A DNA stretch of 64,000 bases from NCBI RefSeq assembly GCF_001468085.1, contig NZ_LNZB01000038.1:25395-89394 (forward strand), written 5' to 3'. The position numbers and the translations under genes are program-made. The notes under the pieces are model-generated. The model saw nothing but the letters and a program-made list of their open reading frames with translations. It had not been told where the DNA came from and ran no database searches. Positions 1 to 9,201 of the stretch are shown here, in pieces (positions within the stretch are counted from its first letter, which is position 1; each line of letters opens with the position of its first letter). The DNA is from Legionella waltersii (lineage in GTDB: Bacteria > Pseudomonadota > Gammaproteobacteria > Legionellales > Legionellaceae).

Positions 1-617
1 GAGGGGTGATTGCCAAGAACTGAGTACCAGGACCAAGTCGAACAGACCGTACCACAGAGCTCGATGTAATAAACCATGGCAAACATATTTAAATAAAATA
101 GAGGTTTTTTGCGTGAACGCAAAATAATCAAAAACAGCAAATAACCCAGAAATCCACCGACATCATTGATAACAAACAAAGACATAAAACTGACTACAAA
201 GGCAAACTTAGCTAGACATCGCTCCATGTCAACATGAGAGCTCCATACAAACGGTTGTTTGCATACCAGATATATCGTTGCGTAAATGACTGCATGGCCT
301 AAAGGAATATAGAGAGGAATATTGTGCAATCGATATTGATACAAGCCTAAGAGTATTGATCCAATAATTTCGGCAAACAGGCTAGAAATAGTCATCAATA
401 CCATGAGCCAGTATAATTTCCGATTTGATTTGAGCAAAAACCAACTGTAAGTAATGAACATAATCAAGTTAGCCACGTCTTGGCCGTATGGGTAATAATT
501 GGCAAGGAACGGGCTATCAATGAATGCAAATACAGGTGCGCCTCCTAAGACGATAAGAATGGCAAATTGCATGGAGGTTTTTGGAGTGAGTAACCCACCA
601 AATCCTTCTTTTGGCAT
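1..617 (-). CDS. Polytopic membrane protein, 3' end cut by window edge
   Basis: An open frame runs from ATG at 617 leftwards off the window for about 205 codons without a stop. It encodes a very hydrophobic protein with roughly six membrane segments, starting MPKEGFGGLLTPK. Visible features are PLYIPLGHAVIYA in the middle and ELCGTVCSTWSWY near the visible end, a pattern I associate with uncharacterised bacterial integral membrane proteins. An in-frame TAA lies just upstream of the ATG, so this start is the only reasonable ATG. The function is not recognised. The C-terminus is outside the window, so completeness cannot be judged. Confidence 0.75.
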   Translation of the reverse strand, partial: MPKEGFGGLLTPKTSMQFAILIVLGGAPVFAFIDSPFLANYYPYGQDVANLIMFITYSWFLLKSNRKLYWLMVLMTISSLFAEIIGSILLGLYQYRLHNIPLYIPLGHAVIYATIYLVCKQPFVWSSHVDMERCLAKFAFVVSFMSLFVINDVGGFLGYLLFLIILRSRKKPLFYLNMFAMVYYIELCGTVCSTWSWYSVLGNHP

Positions 618-769
618 TTACTGTGTTTCCATTTTTTTCTGCGTTCGAATTAAAACTGACTTTATCATGAAAGCTAAGTCCTGTCTTTGCTTATGGGCAT
701 TGCAAGCTTGAGGCGAATCAGAAAAATGCGCTATGCTACGGTATGCAAGAATTAGAATAGAATGAAGCC

Positions 770-1273
770 ATGCAATTAAAAAAACGTATTCAAACAATTA
801 TTTACACACCCAACATCTATGTTTCCCTAGTCATCGCAACTTTAATCGGCGGGGCTTTTGGTGTCTTAGTGGGACTTGTATCGGGTGGATTTATTGGCTA
901 TGAATTGAAACTTTGCTATGAGTGCCCAACCAGTGTATTTGGCTATGACATTGGTTTTATCAATCTTAATGCTGTAGCTGGAGCAGTATTAGGAGCAGTG
1001 GTCGGTGCAGCGTTCGGTGGAGCTGTCACCGGATTAGTGACTACGATACATATTTACAGAAAAGAGTCTCTGCCTAAGATCTTATCCAAAGAAAACATCA
1101 AGACTGTTTTAAAAAGCACTTTGTGGATCAGTCTGGAGTTGTCAATTGGCTTGTTGATAGGGGGAATAATTGGCAGCTTAAAGACACCAGGCCTTGGTAC
1201 AGCAATCGGAGCTGTTACTGGAATTGTTTTGATGTTGGTGGCCACTACTTTAGAATCCAATTACCGAAAATAA
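770..1273 (+). CDS. Glycine-rich integral membrane protein
   Basis: This 167-residue hydrophobic protein has about four membrane segments, each rich in Gly and Ala (GGAFGVLVGLVSGGFIGY, then GAVLGAVVGAAFGGAV, then IGLLIGGIIG and a last segment before the basic end SNYRK). The spacing of the glycines resembles glycine-zipper membrane helices, which pack tightly. A short loop with two Cys (LCYECP) lies between segments 1 and 2 and may be periplasmic. It stands alone between oppositely oriented genes. No family is recognised; a role in the inner membrane is the only safe inference. Confidence 0.7.
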   Translation: MQLKKRIQTIIYTPNIYVSLVIATLIGGAFGVLVGLVSGGFIGYELKLCYECPTSVFGYDIGFINLNAVAGAVLGAVVGAAFGGAVTGLVTTIHIYRKESLPKILSKENIKTVLKSTLWISLELSIGLLIGGIIGSLKTPGLGTAIGAVTGIVLMLVATTLESNYRK

Positions 1274-1320
1274 GCATCCATCATCATCCGCTCCCATACG
1301 GTCGCGTCGGTTGTCATCAA

Positions 1321-1464
1321 TTAATTAGCTGGGGAACCCATTGGGAATCGTCCCCATTTTTCAGCCCAAAGCAGTCTGTTACTGCTTAGTATTTCACCCG
1401 CTTTTTGAAAATCGATTAAACTTGAAAAAATAACGGAGGGACTTTCTTCTTTTTTGTTAAACAT
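1321..1464 (-). CDS. Small ORF or 3'-truncated gene fragment (47 codons)
   Basis: On the minus strand an ATG preceded by a good ribosome-binding site (TGAGGATAGTGT) opens a 47-codon frame starting MFNKKEESPSVIFSSLIDF. The amphipathic, charged composition looks like real protein. The last dozen codons (WGRFPMGSPAN) coincide with a degenerate copy of the GGGGA...TCCCC palindrome found elsewhere in the window. The frame may therefore be the surviving 5' end of a longer gene cut by a repeat insertion. The function is unknown. Confidence 0.38.
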   Translation of the reverse strand: MFNKKEESPSVIFSSLIDFQKAGEILSSNRLLWAEKWGRFPMGSPAN

Positions 1465-1644
1465 ACACTATCCTCAGGTTGATAGACTAGATTTCATTTT
1501 GGCGATTATAAATAGACCTAACCCAATAACAAATGCCTATAAATCAAGCATTTTATGAAAGTTTCATCTATAATTTAGGCAATTGGGCGTATTAATGTTT
1601 TGCATGACACTGTACGAGCCAACCGTGCTCAAAATGGATTAAAT

Positions 1645-2295
1645 ATGGATCAATACTCATCAGAAGAGCTAAAGATTCTTAGAAATTGTAACTTATTAAA
1701 GGAATTGAGTCTGGATTTCTTTGATGAGATATTGCTGCTTAGTAAAAGAATTTCAGCAAAAAAAGGGGAGATGATTTTACAAGAAAACCAAGAGTCAGAT
1801 ATGTTGTATATCATTCTTTCAGGCTCTGTGAGTTTGTTTAAGAGCAATGAGAATGATTTATCTCAATGCATGATTACTTCCTTGAGTTCAGGAGAGTCTT
1901 TGGGGGAGATGCGCTTAGTAGAGTCGCGTGTCTGTTCATTAAGTGCAGTTGCTGAAGAGGATATGAACCTATTTGCTTTATCCATTACCGATCTCACGAC
2001 AAAAGACAAAAGCGATTGCTTGGTGCAATTGTTGAAGCAGGTCATACGTATTCTTAATGGGCGATTACAAAACGAAAATCTGAAATACGTAGCCCAGTTT
2101 GGTGAAAAAAACACAATAAAGCGTAAGTTCTCTTACGCTCTGTTCTCGATTACTTTGTTGATCGTTATCTTGATTCAAAGTGGATTTATCATCTTTTATT
2201 TAATGTTTAGTGATGAGTTCTGCAAAATTACCCAAACCAAAGTCAACATGGCAACCGGCGTCAATGAATACAAAGACAACCATTTTGGCCATTGA
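1645..2295 (+). CDS. Cyclic-nucleotide-binding-domain membrane protein
   Basis: The 216-residue product has an N-terminal cNMP-binding (CAP/Crp-type) beta-roll at about residues 20-130. The signature LYIILSGSVSLFKS is followed by SGESLGEMRLVESRVCSLSA, the phosphate-binding cassette with its Gly-Glu and Arg. No DNA-binding helix-turn-helix follows. Instead a single membrane helix (FSITLLIVILIQSGFIIFYL) lies near residue 175 and a short tail ends the protein. It is probably a membrane-anchored nucleotide sensor. ATG at 1645 (MDQYSSEEL) is preferred because GGA lies six bases upstream; an in-frame TTG at 1600 would add 15 residues. A TATAAT-like -10 sequence is visible near 1570. Confidence 0.72.
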   Translation: MDQYSSEELKILRNCNLLKELSLDFFDEILLLSKRISAKKGEMILQENQESDMLYIILSGSVSLFKSNENDLSQCMITSLSSGESLGEMRLVESRVCSLSAVAEEDMNLFALSITDLTTKDKSDCLVQLLKQVIRILNGRLQNENLKYVAQFGEKNTIKRKFSYALFSITLLIVILIQSGFIIFYLMFSDEFCKITQTKVNMATGVNEYKDNHFGH

Positions 2296-2308
2296 AAATG
2301 ACGATAAG

Positions 2309-4891
2309 CTAATTGACAGTGATAGCCCGAATTTGATGCTCCATGTTATCAAGTTGTTTCCCACTATCAGTTTGACTAAAAAAGGTATAATTTCCAGTGA
2401 GTTGCTTGTTAATAAAGATGGCTGCTAAATACCCAAAACCAATCAGTAAAACACCTAAAGCAATATTACCGACAATGTACTTCCATTCCTCACGATGAGT
2501 ATTCAGCACCTCTTTGGTTGATTGATCGATACAAGCTAAGGCTTTTTCCTTGAAATTGTGCAAGGCGAGCCCTTCATCGGTTTCGTTGCTATTCAGATAC
2601 GCTTGAACCTCTTTACGTAAGTTCAGTGATAAAGCGAGTGCTTTTATGGATGCATCGCTTTCATGGCGTTTTTGTAAATGACTTGCTTTAGTAGTCATTT
2701 CTTGTATTTGCATGAGAAAAGGAACAAGTCTTTCTTGGCGAGCAAGAGACACACTTTTGCTTTGGGCTAGGAGAGATTCGAATTGTAACTGGGCCTTTTG
2801 GTTTTCTTGGACTAGTTTCTGTACTTGACTTTCATTCTGTTGTTTTTGTTGCTCAAGTTCTTTTTTAAGTCGATTGATGCTCTCACGTGATTGCTGATTC
2901 TCTCTTATTGATTTTGCTGAAGCCTCAATGACTATTTTAGTTTGTGCTGTTAATTGTTCTACATGTTCTAATAAATTTTCAAACTCGGTATTGAGCAGTT
3001 CATTTTCTTGAAGGAGTTTAGATTTGGTTTGCTCCGAAAATGCGAGCAGTTGATGCCATTCATGCAGTTTTTTAATTTTATCCGCGGGCGCATCTAAGCG
3101 TGCATTAAACTGCCCTGATTCCAGAGCTAATTGGACTTTACTCCAGAGATCCTTATTGGTCAGAATAGTATGAATAAGTGGGCTGGGGGTAGGCGCGTTT
3201 AACTCTTCTAAGCATATTGTTGCAAGTTGATCAGCGGTTAACTGATGCAATGTGATTTCATCCATCGGATAGAAAAAGAGGCTTGCATTTGTTACTTTAG
3301 GGGCTCGTTCATGGTCAGCTGGAAATTTGATATCAAGCGTTTTTTCTGCTTCAAGAAAATCCTTCAAAAAGGTCATTAGGTTTGGCAGTTGCTCAGTCAC
3401 TGCATCGTCAATGCCTAACTGTTGGGCATTTTTTATAACGCTCAATGTATTGATGATATCCTGACCTTTGCTCAGAATGGATTGTAATTTTACCCACTTC
3501 GAGTTTGGGTGACTTTTACAGTATGCCAAGATTGGCCCTTCAAATGGGGCAAAGCGATAGATATTCAGTGTTTTGAGATCAATGCTGAATAAATGCTCTA
3601 GTATGGTGCCTTCTTTGTATTGTGGGAGAAATGCAAATCCATACTCTGCTTGACCCTCTTTGGTGTAGTGTGGCGAAAAAATATTGTAAACTTGGCTATT
3701 ATCAGGACTCCAAAACCCTTGTGTTTCACTGAACTGGGCAAGGCGGCTAACGTAGCCGTTAAATTGCTTGGTTAGTTCAATGATGTCTAGATTTGTACAG
3801 TCTACTGTTTTAGTTTTACCCGATACATCCAGAAGTGTGTGTAAGTTGCCGACGCTTTGTGAAAAAGATTCACCTTGATTAATTTTCATCGTTACGGGGG
3901 GGAATTCCAAAAGACTAGTATATAAGTTCTCGTTTGTATTTGTTACTGTTAAATCTTTCAATTCGGAGATTTTTAATAGTCGGTGCATCATCGTTTTAGC
4001 CATATCCTCCGCAAAGGTCTGTGTATGTCCATCTGGTCCAAAACTTACCGATTTAAAGGAATCCATGCACATGTATTGACTGAGTTCTGCTTGAGTTTGC
4101 TTATCGATCAAATTGGGTGGGATCCGTTTTAAAGCCGAGGTAACAATATCGACAACTAATTGCTCACTTAACTTACTTTGTAAGGATTTGGCTTTTTCAG
4201 CCATGGCAGGAAAAATGCCTTTGATGTTTTTGTAATTGAGGAAATAATCTTTGGTAAATTGTTTGTAGGTGAAACCACGATTTTCATAGGCGTAAAGTAT
4301 ATTCTCATTATTTTCTGGAAGAGCATAGTTCCTGAAAGCATCACCCCAATCAATGCGTCCAAATTGTTTACTTTTGCCCTTCATTGCTTTCAGAATGACC
4401 ATGTTTCCACTGTGGACACTATGGGCCCCCAATAATAAGGAAAACATCAGGGATATCGATAAACCAAACTGTTTTCCTTGTTGGATGATTTCAGAGTAAT
4501 ACGCTGGGCCAAATAAGCTTTCTAACACTACGCTTCGATCACGATTATTGTTGGAACCAGTGCCAATTACTTTATACAGTTCATCAAAGGCAACTAAAGG
4601 CTGTATAAGCCCGTAAGAATGATCTTCAAATTCGACGACATCCGCACAGATGAGTGAGGGAAAATATTCTTCCTCAATCAACTTGCGCTCCATGAACTCT
4701 TTCAGGAGTAATCCAGCAAATAATTCGGTGAATAATTCGTAAGGCTTGTCAGGCTTTTTTATAAAATAGCGTAGCTTCTCTGAGTCCAGACTTGCGGAGG
4801 TTTCATAGAAACCACCTTTATCACTTTTATTTTTTCCACCAGTCTTTTCTTTGAAACGAGTTAATTGTTTACCTTGATAGAATATGGGCAT
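2309..4891 (-). CDS. Large effector candidate: kinase-like N-terminus, coiled coil, C-terminal membrane anchor
   Basis: This 860-residue protein has no signal peptide. Residues 155-190 hold HSGNM, then RIDWGDAFRNY. An H-x-G-N and D-W-G pair of this kind resembles the catalytic and metal-binding loops of atypical lipid/protein kinases, and YFIKK near residue 43 could supply the ATP lysine. The N-terminal domain of the Legionella effector LepB is a phosphoinositide kinase of this general type, but I cannot show homology. A long Gln/Glu/Lys-rich coiled coil covers about residues 620-740. One membrane helix (ALGVLLIGFGYLAAIFI) lies near residue 812, before a polar 35-residue tail. This architecture fits a Dot/Icm effector anchored to host membranes. 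No clear Shine-Dalgarno precedes the ATG. Confidence 0.6.
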   Translation of the reverse strand: MPIFYQGKQLTRFKEKTGGKNKSDKGGFYETSASLDSEKLRYFIKKPDKPYELFTELFAGLLLKEFMERKLIEEEYFPSLICADVVEFEDHSYGLIQPLVAFDELYKVIGTGSNNNRDRSVVLESLFGPAYYSEIIQQGKQFGLSISLMFSLLLGAHSVHSGNMVILKAMKGKSKQFGRIDWGDAFRNYALPENNENILYAYENRGFTYKQFTKDYFLNYKNIKGIFPAMAEKAKSLQSKLSEQLVVDIVTSALKRIPPNLIDKQTQAELSQYMCMDSFKSVSFGPDGHTQTFAEDMAKTMMHRLLKISELKDLTVTNTNENLYTSLLEFPPVTMKINQGESFSQSVGNLHTLLDVSGKTKTVDCTNLDIIELTKQFNGYVSRLAQFSETQGFWSPDNSQVYNIFSPHYTKEGQAEYGFAFLPQYKEGTILEHLFSIDLKTLNIYRFAPFEGPILAYCKSHPNSKWVKLQSILSKGQDIINTLSVIKNAQQLGIDDAVTEQLPNLMTFLKDFLEAEKTLDIKFPADHERAPKVTNASLFFYPMDEITLHQLTADQLATICLEELNAPTPSPLIHTILTNKDLWSKVQLALESGQFNARLDAPADKIKKLHEWHQLLAFSEQTKSKLLQENELLNTEFENLLEHVEQLTAQTKIVIEASAKSIRENQQSRESINRLKKELEQQKQQNESQVQKLVQENQKAQLQFESLLAQSKSVSLARQERLVPFLMQIQEMTTKASHLQKRHESDASIKALALSLNLRKEVQAYLNSNETDEGLALHNFKEKALACIDQSTKEVLNTHREEWKYIVGNIALGVLLIGFGYLAAIFINKQLTGNYTFFSQTDSGKQLDNMEHQIRAITVN

Positions 4892-5020
4892 GGTATATAT
4901 GAAAACAAATTAAACAAATCGCGATTGTATCAAACGTTTTTTGGGAATGCATTAGCAGAAGATAAATCCACTCAGTTGCAGGAATGGGAATGCTCCAACT
5001 GGGTCTGTACCCATTCATCT

Positions 5021-5252
5021 AACCGAGCCGCGACCGTGAGGGCTGGGGAGTCGACTCCTAACTAATCTCATCTCTGATTGTCAGTAAGCGTGGGTCCGGC
5101 ACTTCGCCGAATGGTGCCGCCTTAAGCGGCGTCATTCCTGAAAGCGGATAGTTCCGTATCCGCTTGCTGACGCGCGCGGCTCGGTTCACTCCCTGCTGTG
5201 ACTAGGATTTGATAATGAGTCGATTTCTCAGCCGTCAGGGAGCGGATAAGTC
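5021..5252. repeat. Composite palindromic repeat, family B, copy 1
   Basis: This gene-free stretch holds a GC-rich element with arms CCGAGCCGCGACCGTGAGGG at one end and TCAGCCGTCAGGGAGCGGAT at the other. Inner inverted pairs include GGTGCCGCCTTAAGCGGCG and CGCTTGCTGACGCGCGCGG. It is close to the reverse complement of the right half of the copy starting near 11418 and shares modules with the copy at 27799. Just before it (4982-5016) is a degenerate family D palindrome. The element is much more GC-rich than the surrounding genes and has no coding potential. Confidence 0.75.
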
Positions 5253-5263
5253 TAGTAAGCGCT

Positions 5264-5713
5264 CTAAGGCATAGCTGGCCTTAAATCTTGCGCCTCATCC
5301 CTTTTAGGCATCATGCTAGTCACAGCAGCGCCGATGAAATCAACAAAATTAACGAACGGGCTAACAAATGCTGCAAAGGCTGCCGCTATAGTAGCTAGAA
5401 AATGCACGGTGGAATCGATAATTCGTGTTTTAGCAGCCTGAGGATTTAAGGTCACCAATTTAAATAAAGAATTTAAACTTAAATAAAATGAAACCGAAGC
5501 AAGCTCAATCGCCAAAAGACTCAAGAAAACAGGTCCACTTACCACACTGCCCGCCCTATAAAAAAAATCGGGGGCTGATTTATAGGGTGTGAAAAAAACG
5601 GTGCTCCAAGGTTTTTTATCATCTTTTATCACGTGATCAAAAACATCGTAGGTTGTACCTCCGTGTTTCAACATAAAGTCTCCGCATTTAGCGAAGAATT
5701 CACTTAATGTCAT
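5264..5713 (-). CDS. Hypothetical membrane protein
   Basis: The 149-residue protein starts MTLSEFFAKCGDFML after a strong AAGGAG site. A soluble N-terminal third (DVFDHVIKDDKKPW) is followed by two hydrophobic spans: GPVFLSLLAIELASVSFYL around residues 60-80, and an Ala-rich one (FLATIAAAFAAFVSPFV) around 105-122. The tail is polar (MMPKRDEAQDLRPAMP). No family is recognised. The 3' end abuts the family B repeat, whose last bases lie 12 bases past the stop codon, so the repeat may act as its terminator. Confidence 0.65.
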   Translation of the reverse strand: MTLSEFFAKCGDFMLKHGGTTYDVFDHVIKDDKKPWSTVFFTPYKSAPDFFYRAGSVVSGPVFLSLLAIELASVSFYLSLNSLFKLVTLNPQAAKTRIIDSTVHFLATIAAAFAAFVSPFVNFVDFIGAAVTSMMPKRDEAQDLRPAMP

Positions 5714-5856
5714 AAAAACTACTCCTTGTTATAAACAGCAAAAACCATCATACAGTAACTGTGATTCTTTTTTAAAGTGCTTTTAAGATAAAATTGACTC
5801 CACTTCGCTTGCTCTGTAGAGTCTTTACTATTTTATTCAAAGGGATACCCAGAGTT

Positions 5857-7788
5857 ATGGACATCACTTTTTTTGAACCTAGATCCAATCCAATCAATTC
5901 AACTCTTGATTCAAAGATTAATCCTTTGAGCCTCATGATGGATTATCTATTGAAGGGCCTATTATTGATCGTTGCTGTCACTGTGTTCATCCCTTTTTCG
6001 CCTAAACTACCAGGTCCCTCACTGGATGCCTCATGGGCTTTGGCCTTGAATGAAGCCGTTGCTCGAGGCCTTGCGTTTGGCAAAGACATTTTGTTTACTT
6101 TAGGTCCTTATTCATCGATTTATACAAAGAGTTATCACCCCGCTACGGATTGGATAATGATGGGTGGTAGCCTCTATTTAAGCCTTTGTTATTGGTTATG
6201 TCTTATGCATTTAATGCCTGGAGTAAAATGGCGATGGACAATTGCTTTTGCGTTTATCCTGTTTAGCATGATGTATTCAAGAGATTCGTTGTTTTTCTCT
6301 TATCCCCTGCTTTTGGGTCTCTTTGTTTATAAAACAACATTCATGAAAAATGGGTTTATTGAACACAGGACCGATCAACCTTTACTATTTTCCTTCTTGT
6401 TGACACCACTTGGTTTACTGTCTCTCATCAAAGGGTCATTGATGATATTATCAATCATAACAGCCCTTTTTTTTGCTGCAATACTCAAACTGCATCGACA
6501 AAATCGATTAGCCTGGATTAGCCTGTTGATTCCATCTATAACCTTAGTGTTCTTTTGGACACTCTGCGGACAATCTATTTTTAATATACCGGCTTACATT
6601 CATAGTACCTTAGTCCTGTCTTTTGGGTTTACTGAAGCGATGTCTTTAGAGGGCAATATCAGTGAAGTTTTGCTTTATTGGTTAAGCGCTTGTTTGATCC
6701 TGCTCAATCTGCTTGCAGAAAAAAACGTGCCCACTAAAGCTCGGTTATTTTTATCCGGGATTTTTTTTCTATTTTTGCTTATCTCTTCGAAAGCAGGTTT
6801 TACCCGACATTTTGGGCATGCATTCATTAGCGGTACTTCCATATTGCTAGCCTCTTTTCTGCTTCCTTTTGTGTCCAAATCCAAATGGAATGCTCCCATT
6901 ATAGCTCTAGCGATATACTCAGCCACATACATCAATGGTCAATACACCAAAATCTCCATCCAAGATAACATCACCTCAACATACAAAGCGGCATGGTATG
7001 GTGCTAAATATAGATTAGAAAATCAAAATTGGTTAAAGCAAAACTTTGATCTCGCATTGAATTATCTGAAGGAGCAGGATAACTTCCCTAATTTGCCTGG
7101 GAGTGTGGACATCTACTCTTACCGCCAATCCGCCTTAATCGCTGCTGGAATGAATTGGTCCCCAAGACCAGTTTTTCAAAGCTACTCCGTGTTTACCCAA
7201 TCACTTGCAGAAACAAATGCTCATTATTTAGCGAGTGCAACCAGCCCGGAATACATCATTTTCAAAATCGAGCCCATCGATAATCGTCTTCCTTCTCTGG
7301 AAGATGGAACCAGTTGGCCATTACTTCTTGGTAATTATCAACCCTTCCAATTCAAAAACAGCAATCTCTACTTAAAAAAACAAGCCACAGCTCCAAAGCT
7401 AAATTTGCATAAGTTAAACGATGAACGAGCTGTATTAGGGGAAAAAATCGAACTACCTAAATCAAGCCATCCTCTATTCGTTGAATTTGAAATCCAACCA
7501 ACACTCCTGGGAAGAATCGTTAGTGCACTCTATAAAACCGATCAATTAACCATGAATCTCACTCTTATTGATGGAAAAAGCAAAGAATTCAGGATTATTC
7601 CAAACATGGGTCAAAGTAGATTTTTGTTGTCCCCCTTGATTGAAGACACAGCAGAGTTTGGCTTGTTATTTAATCAAGATCACTTTCTCGATAAAAAGAC
7701 TATTGCCTCATTTTCAATTCAACCCCAACATCCTGAAAAAAACCATTGGCAGCAAAACTATCGAATACATTTTTATGAATTAAGCTAG
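5857..7788 (+). CDS. Polytopic membrane protein with C-terminal extracytoplasmic domain
   Basis: The 643-residue protein has 10 or more hydrophobic segments over its first 370 residues. It then has a soluble C-terminal half containing SYRQSALIAAGMNWSPRPVF and LPSLEDGTSWPLLLGNYQP. The combination of a multi-helix membrane domain with a large extracytoplasmic C-terminus is reminiscent of GT-C glycosyltransferase-like proteins, but I see no diagnostic catalytic motif and do not assign an activity. ATG at 5857 (MDITFFEPR) is preferred; an in-frame TTG at 5794 would add a basic 21-residue extension. The protein lies alone, upstream of and in the same direction as the CorC-like gene, 81 bases away. 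Confidence 0.7.
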   Translation: MDITFFEPRSNPINSTLDSKINPLSLMMDYLLKGLLLIVAVTVFIPFSPKLPGPSLDASWALALNEAVARGLAFGKDILFTLGPYSSIYTKSYHPATDWIMMGGSLYLSLCYWLCLMHLMPGVKWRWTIAFAFILFSMMYSRDSLFFSYPLLLGLFVYKTTFMKNGFIEHRTDQPLLFSFLLTPLGLLSLIKGSLMILSIITALFFAAILKLHRQNRLAWISLLIPSITLVFFWTLCGQSIFNIPAYIHSTLVLSFGFTEAMSLEGNISEVLLYWLSACLILLNLLAEKNVPTKARLFLSGIFFLFLLISSKAGFTRHFGHAFISGTSILLASFLLPFVSKSKWNAPIIALAIYSATYINGQYTKISIQDNITSTYKAAWYGAKYRLENQNWLKQNFDLALNYLKEQDNFPNLPGSVDIYSYRQSALIAAGMNWSPRPVFQSYSVFTQSLAETNAHYLASATSPEYIIFKIEPIDNRLPSLEDGTSWPLLLGNYQPFQFKNSNLYLKKQATAPKLNLHKLNDERAVLGEKIELPKSSHPLFVEFEIQPTLLGRIVSALYKTDQLTMNLTLIDGKSKEFRIIPNMGQSRFLLSPLIEDTAEFGLLFNQDHFLDKKTIASFSIQPQHPEKNHWQQNYRIHFYELS

Positions 7789-7869
7789 TTCCAGAATACA
7801 CTCCACAATCTCTGTTATAATTTATTTAGGGTCTAGGAGGTTTATCGAAGAAATGGATTTTGCTGAATA

Positions 7870-9201
7870 ATGTATAACATCCTGCTGATAGTTGTTGCTG
7901 TCTTTCTGGTACTTCTGAATGCTTGCTTTGTTGCCGCTGAGTTTGGCATGGTAAAATTAAGAAGCACGCGTATACCAGCCATTAAAGAAGAATACGGATT
8001 TCGGGGGCGTATACTTGAGCATGTTCACCATAAGCTTGACGCCTATTTATCAGCGTGCCAGTTAGGTATTACTCTGACTTCTTTAGGATTAGGATGGATT
8101 GGTGAACCTGCATTTGCGGATCTATTGAAACCCAGTTTCTCATTCATCGGTATTACTTCCCCTCATTTGATCACAGTAAGCTCGTTCTTTATTGCCTTTA
8201 TTATTATCTCGTTTTTGCACATTGTGCTAGGTGAACTCATGCCTAAATCAATCGCCATCCGCCAAGCAGAAAAAATATCAATCTGGACTGCCGTGCCTCT
8301 TTACTGGTTTTATTGGATGATGTATCCAGCGATATGGCTTTTAAATACCTGTTCTAATCTCCTCCTATCACTGATAGGACTGGATATTTCTCAAAAAAAT
8401 GAAGGGTTTTATTCCAGTGAGGAACTTAAACTCATACTGTCTGGCGAGCAATTGCATAACGAAATTAAAAAAGAAGAAAGGGAAATGCTTGAACATACGC
8501 TTGATTTTGCTGAGTTGAAAGTGACCGAAGTCATGCGACCAGCCGATGAAATGATCGCCATCGACGTCAACCAACCTTTTGAGTCAATAAAAGAGATTAT
8601 CCTCAAACATCGCTACAGTCGTTATCCGGTGGTGGATTCAATCACAAAAGAAATCATTGGCGTGGTACATGTTAAAAATTTATTCGCTGACCTGATGCTC
8701 AATAAGGACATTCACTCACTGACTCCCTATATAATGCCTGTAATTAAGGTGGCTCATAACCTACCCGCAATGGATCTATTGAGAAAATTTAAAACAGGTA
8801 TGTCGCACTTTGCCTTAATTTATAAATTTAAATCAAATTTACTGGGTTTTGTGACCTTGGATAATTTGTTGCATGTTTTGATCGGTCGAATTAAAGACGA
8901 ATTTCATAAGACGCAAGTCGACTGGGTTAAGCATGCCGATGGCACAATCACTGCTAAAGGAGATTGCTCCATATATTCCCTTGAGAGAGCCCTGGATTGC
9001 GACATTACTCTTCTCCCTGATGAAGAGGAGCTCAGTACATTGTATGGATTAATCATCACCCATCATGGAAAACTACCCAAGGAGGGCGAACTCATTCAGT
9101 TTACAGAGTTTGATGCCCTCATTGTGAAAGTTCAAGATTCGTTCATCAATCAAATCAAGATAATTCCTAAAAAAGAATGTACAGATGACGTTTTAGAGTG
9201 A
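7870..9201 (+). CDS. CNNM/CorC (HlyC/CorC) family membrane protein with CBS domains
   Basis: This 443-residue protein has the family's three-part layout. An N-terminal DUF21/CNNM membrane domain (residues about 1-180) includes NACFVAAEFGMVKLRSTRI and GELMPKSIAIRQAEK. A paired CBS domain spans about 210-340 (VTEVMRPADEMIAID, then RYPVVDSITKEIIGVVH). A C-terminal CorC_HlyC domain (about 355-435) ends near DALIVKVQ. Members act at the inner membrane in magnesium/cobalt homeostasis or export; the ion here is not evident. The length is normal. Its last 9 bases overlap tail-to-tail with the alcohol dehydrogenase gene, leaving no room for a terminator between them. Confidence 0.9.
   Translation: MYNILLIVVAVFLVLLNACFVAAEFGMVKLRSTRIPAIKEEYGFRGRILEHVHHKLDAYLSACQLGITLTSLGLGWIGEPAFADLLKPSFSFIGITSPHLITVSSFFIAFIIISFLHIVLGELMPKSIAIRQAEKISIWTAVPLYWFYWMMYPAIWLLNTCSNLLLSLIGLDISQKNEGFYSSEELKLILSGEQLHNEIKKEEREMLEHTLDFAELKVTEVMRPADEMIAIDVNQPFESIKEIILKHRYSRYPVVDSITKEIIGVVHVKNLFADLMLNKDIHSLTPYIMPVIKVAHNLPAMDLLRKFKTGMSHFALIYKFKSNLLGFVTLDNLLHVLIGRIKDEFHKTQVDWVKHADGTITAKGDCSIYSLERALDCDITLLPDEEELSTLYGLIITHHGKLPKEGELIQFTEFDALIVKVQDSFINQIKIIPKKECTDDVLE

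Noticed and set aside
499..711. 70-codon plus-strand frame at the left edge
   Set aside because: It is antisense to the longer, hydrophobic minus-strand frame that starts at 617 and reads like a real membrane protein.
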